The notes: generated from the sequence alone by a model not told the origin. A DNA stretch of 43,830 nt from Deltaproteobacteria bacterium (GCA_011526585.1 WYBB01000098.1:1-43830), one strand, 5' to 3'. Positions 26,311 through 35,441 are shown, numbered from the stretch's first letter. Numbers and translations: made by a program.

Positions 26311-28317
26311 ATGCTCAACGTCCACGTCGGCGCCGCGGTCTTGAACCTCACCCCGCTCGCCTGGGAGCACAACGCCGCCCTCATCGTCGAGGCGATCCGC
26401 GAGGCGCGCCACCGCGGCGTCACGCTGCTGTGCCTGCCCGAGCTCTGCCTCACCGGCTACGGCTGCCAGGACGCCTTCCACTCGCCCAGCGTGCACCGCC
26501 AGGCGATGGAGGTGCTGATGCGCGACATCGCGCCCGAGACCCGCGACATCGCGGTCTGCGTCGGCCTGCCGCTGACCTGGCGCAACAGCATCTTCAACGC
26601 CGTCGCGATGATCTCCGACACGCGCGTGCTCGGCTTCGTGTGCAAGCGTTTCCTCGCCGGCGACGGCGTGCACTACGAGCCGCGCTGGTTCAAGCCGTGG
26701 CCGACCGGCGCCCACGGCGTGCTCGAGGTCGAAGGCCACGCCTACCCGATCGGCGACCTCTACTTCGACCTCGGCGGCGTCAAGATCGGCTTCGAGATCT
26801 GCGAGGACGCGTGGGTCGCCCAGCGCCCCGGCTCGAGCATGGCCGGCCGCGGCGTCGACATCATCCTGAACCCCTCCGCCTCGCACTTCGCCTTCGGCAA
26901 GCTCGAGACGCGCAAGCGCTTCGTCATCGAGGGCTCGCGCGCCTTCGGCGTCACCTACGTCTATGCCAACCTGCTCGGCTGCGAGGAGGGGCGCATCGTC
27001 TACGACGGCGGCGCGATGATCGCGACCCTCGGCCGCCTCGTCGTCGCCGGCGAGCGCCTGGCGATGACGTCGTTCCAGGTGACCTCGGCGGTGATCGACG
27101 TCGAGCAGACGCGCATGGCCCAGGGCTGGACGTCGAGCTTCCGCCCGCGCTTCGACGAAGACCCCGACGAGTGCGTCCGGGCGCCATTTTCCTGGCCCGA
27201 GATCGAGCCCGAGCTCGACCGCACCCACGCCGCGTCCGGCTGGGAGGCCTCGCCGCACCACAAGCACGAAGAGCTCTGGCGCGCGGTCACGCTCGGCCTC
27301 TTCGACTACATGCGCCGCTCCTTCTCGAAGGGCTACGTGATCTCGCTGTCGGGCGGCGCCGACTCCGCGCTCTGCGCGGTGCTGGTCGCGCTGATGGTCG
27401 AGCGCGGCGTCGCCGAGCTCGGCCTCGACGGCGTGAAAGCGCGCCTCGCCTACGACAAGCGGCTCGCTGCCGCCGCCGACGTCAAGGACCTCGTGCGCCT
27501 CCTGCTCACGACCGCCTACCAGGGCACGCGCAACAGCTCCGCCATCACGCGCGACGCCGCGCGCGCCGTGGCGACCGGGATCGGCGCCGAGCACCACGAG
27601 CTCGACGTCGACGCGCTGGTTCAAGGCTACGTCGCCCTCGCCGAGAAGGCGCTCGGCCGCGAGCTCACCTGGCAGGACGACGACGTGACGCTGCAGAACA
27701 TCCAGGCCCGCGTGCGCGCGCCGAGCATCTGGATGTTCGCCAACGTGCGCGGCGCGCTCCTCATCGCGACCTCCAACCGCAGCGAGGCCGCCGTCGGCTA
27801 CACCACCATGGACGGCGACTCGGCCGGCGGCCTCTCGCCGATCGCCGGCGTCGACAAGAACTACATCCGCGCCTGGCTGCGCTGGGCCGAGACGAGCGGC
27901 CCGCTCGGCGTCGGCCCCCTGCCCTTCCTCGCAGCGATCAACGGCCAGCAACCGACCGCCGAGCTGCGACCCCAGGCCCAGGCCCAGACCGACGAGGCCG
28001 ATCTGATGCCCTACACCGTGCTCGACGCGGTCGAGCGCGCCGCCATCCGCGACAAGCAGGACCCGCTCGAGTGCTTCCGCCTCCTGCGCCTGCAGTTCTC
28101 GCAGTACCCGCCCCGCCAGCTCGCGCTCTGGGTCGAGCGCTTCTTCCGCCTGTGGTGTCGCAACCAGTGGAAGCGCGAGCGCTACGCCCCGAGCTTCCAC
28201 CTCGACGACGAGAACCTCGACCCCAAGACCTGGTGCCGCTTCCCGATCCTCTCGAGCGGCTTTTCCCGCGAGCTCGCCGAGCTGCGCGCCTGGGTCGACG
28301 CGCGCTTCCCGGGCTAG
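26311..28317 (+). CDS. nadE: Glutamine-dependent NAD(+) synthetase
   Basis: 668 residues, the two-domain form. Residues 1-290 are a nitrilase-type glutaminase with E44 (LCLPELCLTG), K112 (CKRFLAGDG) and C164 (GFEICEDAW) as the catalytic triad. Residues about 330-660 are the ATP-pyrophosphatase/synthetase domain with the P-loop SLSGGADS at 345-352 and SNRSEAAVGYTTMDGD. It amidates deamido-NAD to NAD in the cytosol using glutamine nitrogen. It starts 2 bp after pncB, so they form one unit. Nothing looks damaged. Confidence 0.96.
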   Translation: MLNVHVGAAVLNLTPLAWEHNAALIVEAIREARHRGVTLLCLPELCLTGYGCQDAFHSPSVHRQAMEVLMRDIAPETRDIAVCVGLPLTWRNSIFNAVAMISDTRVLGFVCKRFLAGDGVHYEPRWFKPWPTGAHGVLEVEGHAYPIGDLYFDLGGVKIGFEICEDAWVAQRPGSSMAGRGVDIILNPSASHFAFGKLETRKRFVIEGSRAFGVTYVYANLLGCEEGRIVYDGGAMIATLGRLVVAGERLAMTSFQVTSAVIDVEQTRMAQGWTSSFRPRFDEDPDECVRAPFSWPEIEPELDRTHAASGWEASPHHKHEELWRAVTLGLFDYMRRSFSKGYVISLSGGADSALCAVLVALMVERGVAELGLDGVKARLAYDKRLAAAADVKDLVRLLLTTAYQGTRNSSAITRDAARAVATGIGAEHHELDVDALVQGYVALAEKALGRELTWQDDDVTLQNIQARVRAPSIWMFANVRGALLIATSNRSEAAVGYTTMDGDSAGGLSPIAGVDKNYIRAWLRWAETSGPLGVGPLPFLAAINGQQPTAELRPQAQAQTDEADLMPYTVLDAVERAAIRDKQDPLECFRLLRLQFSQYPPRQLALWVERFFRLWCRNQWKRERYAPSFHLDDENLDPKTWCRFPILSSGFSRELAELRAWVDARFPG

Positions 28318-28408
28318 CTGCGCGGCGGGCGTTGTCGCCGATCCACGTCTGCGCTAGGTTGCCGCGCGACTGGCCGGCGGGCCGTGCGGGCGCGTCGAAA
28401 GGCAATCG

Positions 28409-29014
28409 TTGATCACCTCGCGCACGCCGCTCATCATCCTCGCGCTCGCGCTGGCGCCGCCTGCGCGCGCGGCCGCGTCCGATCCGCCCGCAGAGCGCGC
28501 GCCCTGCCCCGCGCTCGTCGTCTCGCTCGGGGTGCTCACCGCCCTGCCGGCGCTGCTCGAGACCGGCCAGACGCTCGGCGCCGACGCCGGGCTCATCGCC
28601 GGGGTCGGCCCCTTCGTCTACGGCGTACGCGCGAGCGTCAGCGGCGCGACCGAGCACGCGCCGAGCTGGCGCGTGAGCCACACCGAGGTCCGCCTGCGCG
28701 CGCTCGCGGGCGTGCGCGCCGAGGCGGGCCGAGGCACCTGGATCCTGCGCCTCGGAGCGGGCGTGAGCCTCGTCAGCGAGACGCGCGAGCGCCACGACGC
28801 GAGCGAGATCGAGCACGCCGATCTGCCGAGCGAGGACCACGCCTTCGCGGCCGTGCCCGCGATCGAGCTCGAGGGCGGTCTCGTGCTGCGGGTCGCCGGT
28901 GCGTGGGGGCTCGCGCTCTTCGGCGGGCCTTCCCTGCACTTCGGCAACGCCGCGCTCGAAGACGGGGCGCGCCTGGGCTGGACCGCGAGCGGCGCGCTCG
29001 TGTGGACACCATGA
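28409..29014 (+). CDS. Exported protein of unknown function at start of TonB locus
   Basis: 201 residues from a TTG start at 28409-28411, preceded by AAAGG at good spacing; no ATG or GTG is better placed. Signal peptide MITSRTPLIILALALAPPAR followed by AAA. The rest alternates hydrophobic and polar residues in glycine-rich stretches (PFVYGVRASVSGA, TWILRLGAGVSLVSE, GGLVLRVAGAWGLALFGGPS), like a small outer-membrane beta-barrel. No named family recognised. Its stop overlaps the next gene as ATGA. It probably opens the transcript that ends with tonB. Confidence 0.6.
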   Translation: MITSRTPLIILALALAPPARAAASDPPAERAPCPALVVSLGVLTALPALLETGQTLGADAGLIAGVGPFVYGVRASVSGATEHAPSWRVSHTEVRLRALAGVRAEAGRGTWILRLGAGVSLVSETRERHDASEIEHADLPSEDHAFAAVPAIELEGGLVLRVAGAWGLALFGGPSLHFGNAALEDGARLGWTASGALVWTP

Positions 29015-30012
29015 ACGAACATGTACACCGCGCTCCGCGGGCGCTCCTCCTCGCGCTCCTGGCGAGCCACGCGCCATACGGCTGCGGCGACGTGCACGGC
29101 CTCGATCCCGAGGATCTGCCGATCGCGCATCTGCGCCTCGTCATCGACGCCGACGTCGAGGCGCTCGGCCTCACGCCCGAGTCCCCGCTCTACGCCGCGA
29201 TCCTCTGGAGCGGTGACTCCCTGCCCGATCCACTCTGCCTGGCTGACCGCACCGCCGCCGCGCCCGAGCTGCGCGCCGTGCTCGAGCACGGCTGCCCGCC
29301 GATTCCCGGCTTCACGCCGATCGGCGCCGACACCGCGACGCGCATCGCGTGGTCCGCGCTCACGCGCCGCCAGGAGGTCCGGCTCGCGATCATGACCCCG
29401 CCCGAGCTCTTCGAGATCTCTACCTACCGGCGCGCGAGCGTAGTCGTCTTCCTCGACCGCGACGGGGACGGCGCGCTGCGGATCGACAGCTTCGGCGTAC
29501 CGCCGCCGGTCGACCACGACCTCGTGCTCGCCACCAGCATCGCCTCCGACGACCCCACGATGCTCGTCTACCGCGCCAACCCCGCGCTCCGCCTCGAAGG
29601 CTGCGCCGATTCGCTGCCGCGCGGCTTCTCGCTCCTGCCCGGGTTCGACGCCCTCGCCGACGGCCCTTGCCGCATCGAGCCCCTGCCCGAGCGCGTCGTG
29701 CGCCTCACGCTCGCCGACGGCGATCCACGTCTGCGTCACGTTGCGTGCAGGGTGCTCACCGGTCGCTCGATCCACGATCCCCGCAACACCCTCACGCCCG
29801 ACGCCGCGAACGTCGCGTGGGCGTGCCTCTCGCCCGTGCACCTCGTCACCGCCGACGTCACGACCTGCCCCATGCTCGGCCATGTCGTCACGCGCTACTG
29901 CGGCCCCGACGCCGATGACCACATGGCGTGCGCGGTGCCCTTGTGGTCGCACAGCCCGCCGAGCTGGTGGCCATGCGGCGACACCCCGCCCGACGTGGAG
30001 CGCACGCCGTGA
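29011..30012 (+). CDS. Exported (probable lipo)protein of unknown function in TonB locus
   Basis: 333 residues. N-terminus MNEHVHRAPRALLLALLASH then APYGCGD, with a Cys at about 25 that could be a lipidation site, though the lipobox is weak. The mature part has a segment VVVFLDRDGDGALRIDSF resembling a calcium-binding loop (DRDGDG) and eight or more cysteines near the C-terminus, for example ACLSP, TTCPMLGH and RYCGPD. No family recognised. Overlaps on both sides (ATGA upstream, GTGA downstream) tie it to the TonB-dependent receptor. A role in binding or presenting the receptor's substrate is inference. Confidence 0.6.
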   Translation: MNEHVHRAPRALLLALLASHAPYGCGDVHGLDPEDLPIAHLRLVIDADVEALGLTPESPLYAAILWSGDSLPDPLCLADRTAAAPELRAVLEHGCPPIPGFTPIGADTATRIAWSALTRRQEVRLAIMTPPELFEISTYRRASVVVFLDRDGDGALRIDSFGVPPPVDHDLVLATSIASDDPTMLVYRANPALRLEGCADSLPRGFSLLPGFDALADGPCRIEPLPERVVRLTLADGDPRLRHVACRVLTGRSIHDPRNTLTPDAANVAWACLSPVHLVTADVTTCPMLGHVVTRYCGPDADDHMACAVPLWSHSPPSWWPCGDTPPDVERTP

Positions 30013-30707
30013 GGTGGCTCGGCCCCCTGGTCGCCTTGCTCATGTCGTCGCTGACGAGCGACGCGACCCGGGCCGTCGAGCCCAAGCGCTCGCTGCCGAT
30101 CGAGAGCGACGCCGAGGGCTGGGCGTCGAGCGGCTTCCGCATGGCGCTCGGCTACGCCTACGGCTGGGAGCGTGGCTTCGAGGGCCTGCCCGACACGATC
30201 TCGCACGCCTTCGTCGTGCGCGCGGGCGCCCGCATCGACCAGGACTGGTCGCTCCTCGGCACCCTGCAATACGCCATCGCCGATGGCGATCTCTCCGCGC
30301 TCTCCTACCTCGTCACGATCGATCCGACCTGGCACGTCGGCCCGGGCTTCGAGCTCGCGATCGGGCTCGGCTTCGGCGGTCTCGTCGGCGCGTACAGCGA
30401 CCAACCCTACCCGAACCCCGATCTCGAGGACCTCTATGAGCTCGAGCACTCGCTCACGCTGCCCGACGCGACGCACCCCATCGACTCCTGCGACGCCCGC
30501 GGCCCGGCCGCGCTCGGCCGCGTCGGCTGGCGCCTCGTGCTCGACGAGATCTGGTCCGTCGCGCTGCACCTCGAGGGCCACCTCAGATGGATGGCCTGCG
30601 AGGCGCCGAGCGGCGAGCTCGCCGACGACACCGGCGAGGCGATCGTCGCGCGCCAGTGGTGGGGTTTTTCCGGTGTGAACCTGGGGCTGACCTTCGGATG
30701 GCGCTGA
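30009..30707 (+). CDS. Predicted outer-membrane beta-barrel protein in TonB locus
   Basis: 232 residues with a GTG start overlapping the previous stop as GTGA. Signal peptide (M)RWLGPLVALLMSSLTSDATR. The mature part shows alternating amphipathic strands: FRMALGYAYGWERGF, AFVVRAGARIDQDW, LVTIDPTWHVGPGF, ELAIGLGFGGLVGAY, and it ends SGVNLGLTFGWR with the C-terminal aromatic/Arg pattern of barrels. This suggests an eight-stranded outer-membrane barrel. Function unknown. Its last 10 bp overlap the receptor start. Confidence 0.66.
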   Translation: MRWLGPLVALLMSSLTSDATRAVEPKRSLPIESDAEGWASSGFRMALGYAYGWERGFEGLPDTISHAFVVRAGARIDQDWSLLGTLQYAIADGDLSALSYLVTIDPTWHVGPGFELAIGLGFGGLVGAYSDQPYPNPDLEDLYELEHSLTLPDATHPIDSCDARGPAALGRVGWRLVLDEIWSVALHLEGHLRWMACEAPSGELADDTGEAIVARQWWGFSGVNLGLTFGWR

Positions 30708-33319
30708 GCCGCACCGCCCTGTCGTCCCGCTCGACGCGCGTTCTCCGGTCCGCGTGCCTCGCCCTCGTCACCCTGATCGGCACGGACCCGTACGCGCACG
30801 CCGCCGAGCCCGCGCCGCCACCGCAGGACGCGCCCGTCGAGCCCGAGCCCGAGCTCGTACCGCCGCGCCCGCTCGCGCCGCCCACGGTGGCCTACCCCGA
30901 GCATGCCCCGCCGCTCGACGCGCCGCTGACCGTGCGGGTCATCGTCTCGATCGACGCCACGGGCGCGGTCATCGACGCGCGCCCCGCGCCCGGGCACGAG
31001 CGCGCCCCGGGCGCCTTCGAGGACGCCGTAATCGCGGCCGCTCGCGCGCTGCGCTTCTCGCCCGCGACCCTGGGCGGCGAGCCGATCGCGGTCGACCTCC
31101 CCTTCACGCACACCTTCCTGCCGCCGGTCGCGCCCGCCGAGACGCCGGAGGATACCGCCGCGCCCGCGGCGCTCTTGCGCGGCCGCCTCATCGCGCGCGG
31201 CACCCACGAGCGCGTGGCGATCGCGTCGGTCGTCGCCGTCGTCGACGGCGAGAGCCACGTCGTCGATGCCGGCCTGGACGGCCACTTCAGGCTGCCGCTG
31301 CCTCCCGGCGAGGCGCGCGTGACCGTTCGTGCTCCCGGCTATCGGCCTTTCTTGCAGCGCGAGATCCTCGCCGCTGACGAGGACCTCGAGGTCGTCTACG
31401 CGCTCGACGCCGAGCGCTACGATCCTTACGAGATCGTCGTCGTCGCCGACCGCCCGCGCGAGGAGGTCTCGCGCCTCGAGCTGCGTGGCCGCGAGCTCAA
31501 GCAGGTGCCGGGCACCTTCGGCGATCCGTTCCGCGTCGTGCAGACGCTGCCCGGCGTGGGCTCGGTGATCTCGCTCCTGCCGCTGCCGATCGTGCGCGGC
31601 GCCAGCCCCGGCTCGACCGGCTTTTTGCTCGACGGCGTGCGCGTGCCGCTGCTCTACCACCTACTGACCGGCCCGGCCGTCGTACACCCCGAGCTCGTCG
31701 AGGAGGTCGCCTTCTTCCCCGGCGGCTTCCCCGCCCCCTACGGCGGCTACACCGCGGGCATCATCGACGGTCGTACCAGGCGCGCGCGCCCCGAGGAGCG
31801 CCTCGTCGACATCGACCTCAACCTGACGCAGGCGGGCGCGCTCGTGCGCCAGCCGCTCTGGGGTCAGACCTTCACCGTCGCCGGGCGCTGGGGCTACCCC
31901 GGCCCGCTGCTCGAGCTCGCCACCGACGGCGAGTCGTCGCTGTCCTACTGGGACTACCAGCTCCGCGTCGACGGCGGCACGACGCGCCAGGGCTACACCG
32001 TCTTCGCCTATGGCGCGAGCGACACCGTCGAGGCCCTCGTGAGCGAGACCGACGACGATGACGGCACCGCCAGTGACGACTTCGAGGCCGCGCCCGAGCG
32101 CCTGCGACCGGTCCTGACCCTGCGCTTCCACCGCCTCGATCTACGCTGGTATCAGCGCACCGGCGCGGTCGACGGTACCTATCGCGTCGTGCTCGGCCAT
32201 GATGAATCGATCACCGGCCTGTCCGCCTCGGTGCGCACGCTGAGCATCGAGCCCCGCATCGCCTTGCGCTGGCCGGCGCTCGCCTGTCTCGAGCTGCGCG
32301 GCGGGATCGAGGCCAACCACCGCGACGTGCAGGACCTCGGCGTCACGCCCGTCGACAGCGACGAGGAGGCGATGGCGACGCTCTCCCCGGGACGCGCCCG
32401 CACCTCCGGCAGCGTGTGGGTCGAGGGCCTGTGGCGTCCGCTCCCCGAGCTGCTCGTGCGGCCCGGCGTACGCGCCGACCTCCGCGCCGACGACGATCGC
32501 ACCGCCCTCACGCTCGACCCGCGCCTGACGCTGCGCTACCGCGTCGCCGAGGGCGCACGCGACGATGGCGCCCCGCCGCGCGACGACGACGGCACCTGGC
32601 TCGAAGCGAGCGTCGGGCTCTACCACCAGCCGCCGCGCCTCTTCGTTCCGCTGCCCGGGATCGACGAGCTGCCTCTGCGCTATGGACAGCTCGAATCCCT
32701 CCAGGTGAGCCTCGGCGCCGACCTCCCGCTGACGCGCGACTGGCGCCTGGAGATCGACACCTACTACAACGCGATGGACCCGGTGATCTTCGACCTCAGC
32801 GTGAACCAGGACCCGACCGAGTTCGACGGCTACACCGGCGGCTCGGTCGACGAGGAGGACGTGCTCGATCGCCTCCTGCGCCACCAGGTCGGCCGCGCGC
32901 TCGGCCTCGAGCTCATGCTGCGCAAGCGCGACACCGGCCGCGGTCTGCACGGCTGGCTCGCCTACACGCTCTCGCTCTCCGAGCGGCGGCGCGACGGGGT
33001 CTGGGTGCCGTTCGACTTCGACCGCACCCACCTCCTCAACGCCGTCATCGGCCTGACGCTGCCGCGCAACTGGTCGCTCGGCGTGCGCGTGCAGCTCCAG
33101 AGCGGCAAGCCCGTCACGACCAGCCTCGGCTACAACGCCGTGCGCGGCGAGGGCTTCGTGCGCGTCGACCTGCGCATCGACAAGCACGCGGTCTGGAACG
33201 ATTGGATCCTCGACTTCTACCTCGACCTGATCAACGTCGCGGTGATGCCGGAGGAGGTCGCGCCGGGCAACCCCATCGGCTATGTCTTGCCCACGCTCGG
33301 CGTCCGTGGACGATTCTGA
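30698..33319 (+). CDS. TonB-dependent receptor with N-terminal TonB_C-like domain
   Basis: 873 residues. Signal region about 1-36 (ending AYAHA-like). Residues about 60-142 look like a TonB_C domain: LTVRVIVSIDATGAVIDARP, then AARALRFSPA and VDLPFTHTF. Residues about 158-225 form a carboxypeptidase-regulatory-like beta sandwich (DGHFRLPLPPGEARVTVRAP). A possible TonB box, YEIVVVADRP at 244-253, precedes the plug (about 262-360, with FRVVQTLPGVG and FLLDGVRVP). The rest is a beta-barrel ending in NPIGYVLPTLGVRGRF with the terminal Phe. It imports a ligand across the outer membrane using ExbB/ExbD/TonB, encoded just downstream. The ligand is not known. Having a TonB_C-like domain in the receptor is unusual. 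Confidence 0.87.
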   Translation: MALSRTALSSRSTRVLRSACLALVTLIGTDPYAHAAEPAPPPQDAPVEPEPELVPPRPLAPPTVAYPEHAPPLDAPLTVRVIVSIDATGAVIDARPAPGHERAPGAFEDAVIAAARALRFSPATLGGEPIAVDLPFTHTFLPPVAPAETPEDTAAPAALLRGRLIARGTHERVAIASVVAVVDGESHVVDAGLDGHFRLPLPPGEARVTVRAPGYRPFLQREILAADEDLEVVYALDAERYDPYEIVVVADRPREEVSRLELRGRELKQVPGTFGDPFRVVQTLPGVGSVISLLPLPIVRGASPGSTGFLLDGVRVPLLYHLLTGPAVVHPELVEEVAFFPGGFPAPYGGYTAGIIDGRTRRARPEERLVDIDLNLTQAGALVRQPLWGQTFTVAGRWGYPGPLLELATDGESSLSYWDYQLRVDGGTTRQGYTVFAYGASDTVEALVSETDDDDGTASDDFEAAPERLRPVLTLRFHRLDLRWYQRTGAVDGTYRVVLGHDESITGLSASVRTLSIEPRIALRWPALACLELRGGIEANHRDVQDLGVTPVDSDEEAMATLSPGRARTSGSVWVEGLWRPLPELLVRPGVRADLRADDDRTALTLDPRLTLRYRVAEGARDDGAPPRDDDGTWLEASVGLYHQPPRLFVPLPGIDELPLRYGQLESLQVSLGADLPLTRDWRLEIDTYYNAMDPVIFDLSVNQDPTEFDGYTGGSVDEEDVLDRLLRHQVGRALGLELMLRKRDTGRGLHGWLAYTLSLSERRRDGVWVPFDFDRTHLLNAVIGLTLPRNWSLGVRVQLQSGKPVTTSLGYNAVRGEGFVRVDLRIDKHAVWNDWILDFYLDLINVAVMPEEVAPGNPIGYVLPTLGVRGRF

Positions 33320-33359
33320 TGTCCGCCACGAGCACCGGGCCGCGCCCGAAGGAGATGAG

Positions 33360-34043
33360 ATGATCGCGATGATGGCGGCGACGGAAGCCGGGCGGAGGCT
33401 CGGCGGCGAGGGTGTCGAGGGCGACCTCCTCGAGCTGCTCTTGCGCGCTGGCACGGGCTGGGTGCTGTGGCTGCTCCTGATCCTGTCGGTGCTCGCGATC
33501 GCGCTCGGCATCGAGCGCCTGATCTTCTATGTGCAGGAGCAGCGGCCGGCGCTCGCGCTCGACAAGGCCCTGGCCGCGGTCAAGGCCGGCGACGCGAGCG
33601 GGGCGCGCAGCCACCTCAGCGCCGCGCGCTCGATGCACGCCGCGATCGTACGCACCTTCCTCGACCACGCCCCGGCGGGAGCGGCGGCCGTGGAAGAGCA
33701 CTTGCAAGCGACGATCGAGGTCGAGCGCTCGCGCTACGAGCGCGGCCTCGCGTTCCTCGGCACCCTCGGCAACAACGCGCCATTCATCGGCCTCTTCGGC
33801 ACCGTGCTCGGCATCATCCGCGCCGTGCACGACCTCGCGGGCGACATGGACGCGGGCGGCCAGGCGGTGATGGACGGCATCGCCGAGTCGCTGGTCGCGA
33901 CGGCGGTCGGCCTCGGCGTGGCCTTGCCGGCGGTCGCGATCTACAACGCCTGCGCGCGCCACACCGAGCGCGCCACCTCGAGCGCCGAGGGTCTCGGCCA
34001 CACGCTCCTCGGCTACCTCAAGCGCGAAGACGGAGGCACCTGA
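33360..34043 (+). CDS. exbB: ExbB/TolQ-family proton channel protein
   Basis: 227 residues. Three membrane segments at about 34-56, 131-154 and 175-197. The family signature LGTLGNNAPFIGLFGTVLGI at 133-152 and the third segment ESLVATAVGLGVALPAVAIY are clear. ExbB pentamers use the proton gradient to drive TonB. The ATG at 33360 follows GAAGGAG with 6-bp spacing. A longer frame exists upstream but begins inside the receptor gene. It is 40 bp after the receptor and 2 bp before exbD. Confidence 0.93.
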   Translation: MIAMMAATEAGRRLGGEGVEGDLLELLLRAGTGWVLWLLLILSVLAIALGIERLIFYVQEQRPALALDKALAAVKAGDASGARSHLSAARSMHAAIVRTFLDHAPAGAAAVEEHLQATIEVERSRYERGLAFLGTLGNNAPFIGLFGTVLGIIRAVHDLAGDMDAGGQAVMDGIAESLVATAVGLGVALPAVAIYNACARHTERATSSAEGLGHTLLGYLKREDGGT

Positions 34044-34045
34044 CG

Positions 34046-34501
34046 ATGGCCACCGCGGGACTCGGCGCCAAGAAGCGGCGGATCGGCATGATCACCGAGA
34101 TCAACGTGACGCCGCTGGTCGACATCATGCTCGTGCTGCTCATCATCTTCATGCTGACGACCGACATCGTCAGCTCGCGCCGAAAGGCGCTCGAGCTCGA
34201 CCTGCCGGCGGCGGCGATCGAAGGCGCGACCGTGCAGGCGCCGCCGCTGGTCGTCCAGATCGCGCGCGACGGGGCGCTGGCGATCGACGGCGCGCCGGTC
34301 GACGAGGCCGCCCTGACGACCCGGGTCGAGGCGCTGCTCGCACGCGATCCGAAGGCGCGCGCGGTGATCGCCGCCGATCGCGACACCGCCCACGGGCGGG
34401 TGGTCTGGGTGATGAGCTTCGTGAAGCGGCTCGGGCTCGAGGCGTTCGCGATCGAGATCGACCCGAAGACGCTCCTGCCCCCGCCGGGTGGTCGACCTTG
34501 A
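34046..34501 (+). CDS. exbD: ExbD/TolR-family protein
   Basis: 151 residues. N-terminal cytoplasmic tail, then one membrane segment with INVTPLVDIMLVLLIIFM. D26 is the conserved proton-carrying aspartate. The periplasmic part contains the VIAADRDTAHGRVVWVM segment typical of ExbD. It works with ExbB to energise TonB. The ATG follows GGAGG at 34032-34036. Its stop overlaps the tonB start as TTGA. Confidence 0.93.
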   Translation: MATAGLGAKKRRIGMITEINVTPLVDIMLVLLIIFMLTTDIVSSRRKALELDLPAAAIEGATVQAPPLVVQIARDGALAIDGAPVDEAALTTRVEALLARDPKARAVIAADRDTAHGRVVWVMSFVKRLGLEAFAIEIDPKTLLPPPGGRP

Positions 34502-35361
34502 ACGGGTGGGGCCGGCTCGCGATCGCGCTGGCCGCGTCGCTTCTCGGGCACTGGCTCCTGAGCCGCGCGCTCGAAGCGCTGCCGCGGCGCGAAGCGAAGG
34601 CGCCGGAGCTCGATCTCGAGCCGATCCAGCTTCGGGTGATCGAGCGGGTCGAGCAGACGCCGATCGCGATCGCGCCGATCGAGATCGCCACACCGCCGCC
34701 GGGCTTCGAGCCCGCACCCGAGCCTTCCGCGCCCGCGCCCGCGCCGCCCGCACCCGCGCCGCCACCCGCGCCCCCACCCGCGCCAAAATCGCCCACGGCG
34801 AAGCCACGGCGAGCATCCAAGGCCGACGCGGATCGCCGAATCCTGGAGGCGCTGCGCTCGACCGCCCATGATGCGTTGTTCCAGGACGAGGTGTCCGCCC
34901 TCCGCCTGGACGAACCGGCCGCGAGGCTCCTCGGAGACGAGTTCGGCCTGGGCTCGGTCTCGGCGGGAGGGGACAGGGTCGGAGGGACCGTGCTGCGCTG
35001 GACGGGCGGCGATGGGGGCGGCGACTTCGGGGCCGCCGGACCACCGCCCGGCCGACCCGGCGGTGGCGGAGTCCTCTCCGCCGGCGAGGTGTCGAAGCTG
35101 CCGACCGTGCGCGGCGAGTGCCGCGGGCAATACACCGAGGCCGCGCGCGAGGCCGCGATCGAGGGCACGGTCATGCTCAGGCTCGTCGTCGGCCCGGACG
35201 GCGCGACGCGCGACATCAAGGTGGTGAGAGGGCTCGGGCATGGCCTCGACGCGGCCGCCGTCGCCGCGCTCGAGCGCTGTCGCTTCGATCCCGGCATGCG
35301 CGACGGCGAGGCGGTGGCGGTGCGGATCCCGTTCAAGGTGCAGTTCCGCCTCGACGAGTGA
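34498..35361 (+). CDS. tonB: TonB-family energy transducer
   Basis: 287 residues with a TTG start that overlaps exbD by 4 bp. The N-terminal membrane segment (about 6-22) carries the TonB S-x3-H motif at S14 and H18. Residues about 64-100 are a Pro/Ala linker spanning the periplasm. About 108-195 is a Gly-rich region with no clear domain. Residues about 200-287 are a TonB_C domain (GTVMLRLVVGPDGATRDIKV, LERCRFDPG, IPFKVQFRL). C208 and C261 could form a disulfide, which is not usual for TonB. It links the ExbB/ExbD motor to the receptor encoded upstream. Confidence 0.86.
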   Translation: MNGWGRLAIALAASLLGHWLLSRALEALPRREAKAPELDLEPIQLRVIERVEQTPIAIAPIEIATPPPGFEPAPEPSAPAPAPPAPAPPPAPPPAPKSPTAKPRRASKADADRRILEALRSTAHDALFQDEVSALRLDEPAARLLGDEFGLGSVSAGGDRVGGTVLRWTGGDGGGDFGAAGPPPGRPGGGGVLSAGEVSKLPTVRGECRGQYTEAAREAAIEGTVMLRLVVGPDGATRDIKVVRGLGHGLDAAAVAALERCRFDPGMRDGEAVAVRIPFKVQFRLDE

Positions 35362-35441
35362 CGAGGAGATCCCCTCCCGGTCCGCGCGACGATCGCGTAT
35401 GAATTCACGATGAGATCTCACCTGCGACCCAAGGCCGCGAC

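Noticed and set aside
26311..28317. NAD-depletion anti-phage or phage NAD-reconstitution system
   Set aside because: pncB and nadE are ordinary housekeeping salvage genes; no Sir2, TIR or phage-type Adps/Namat gene is present.
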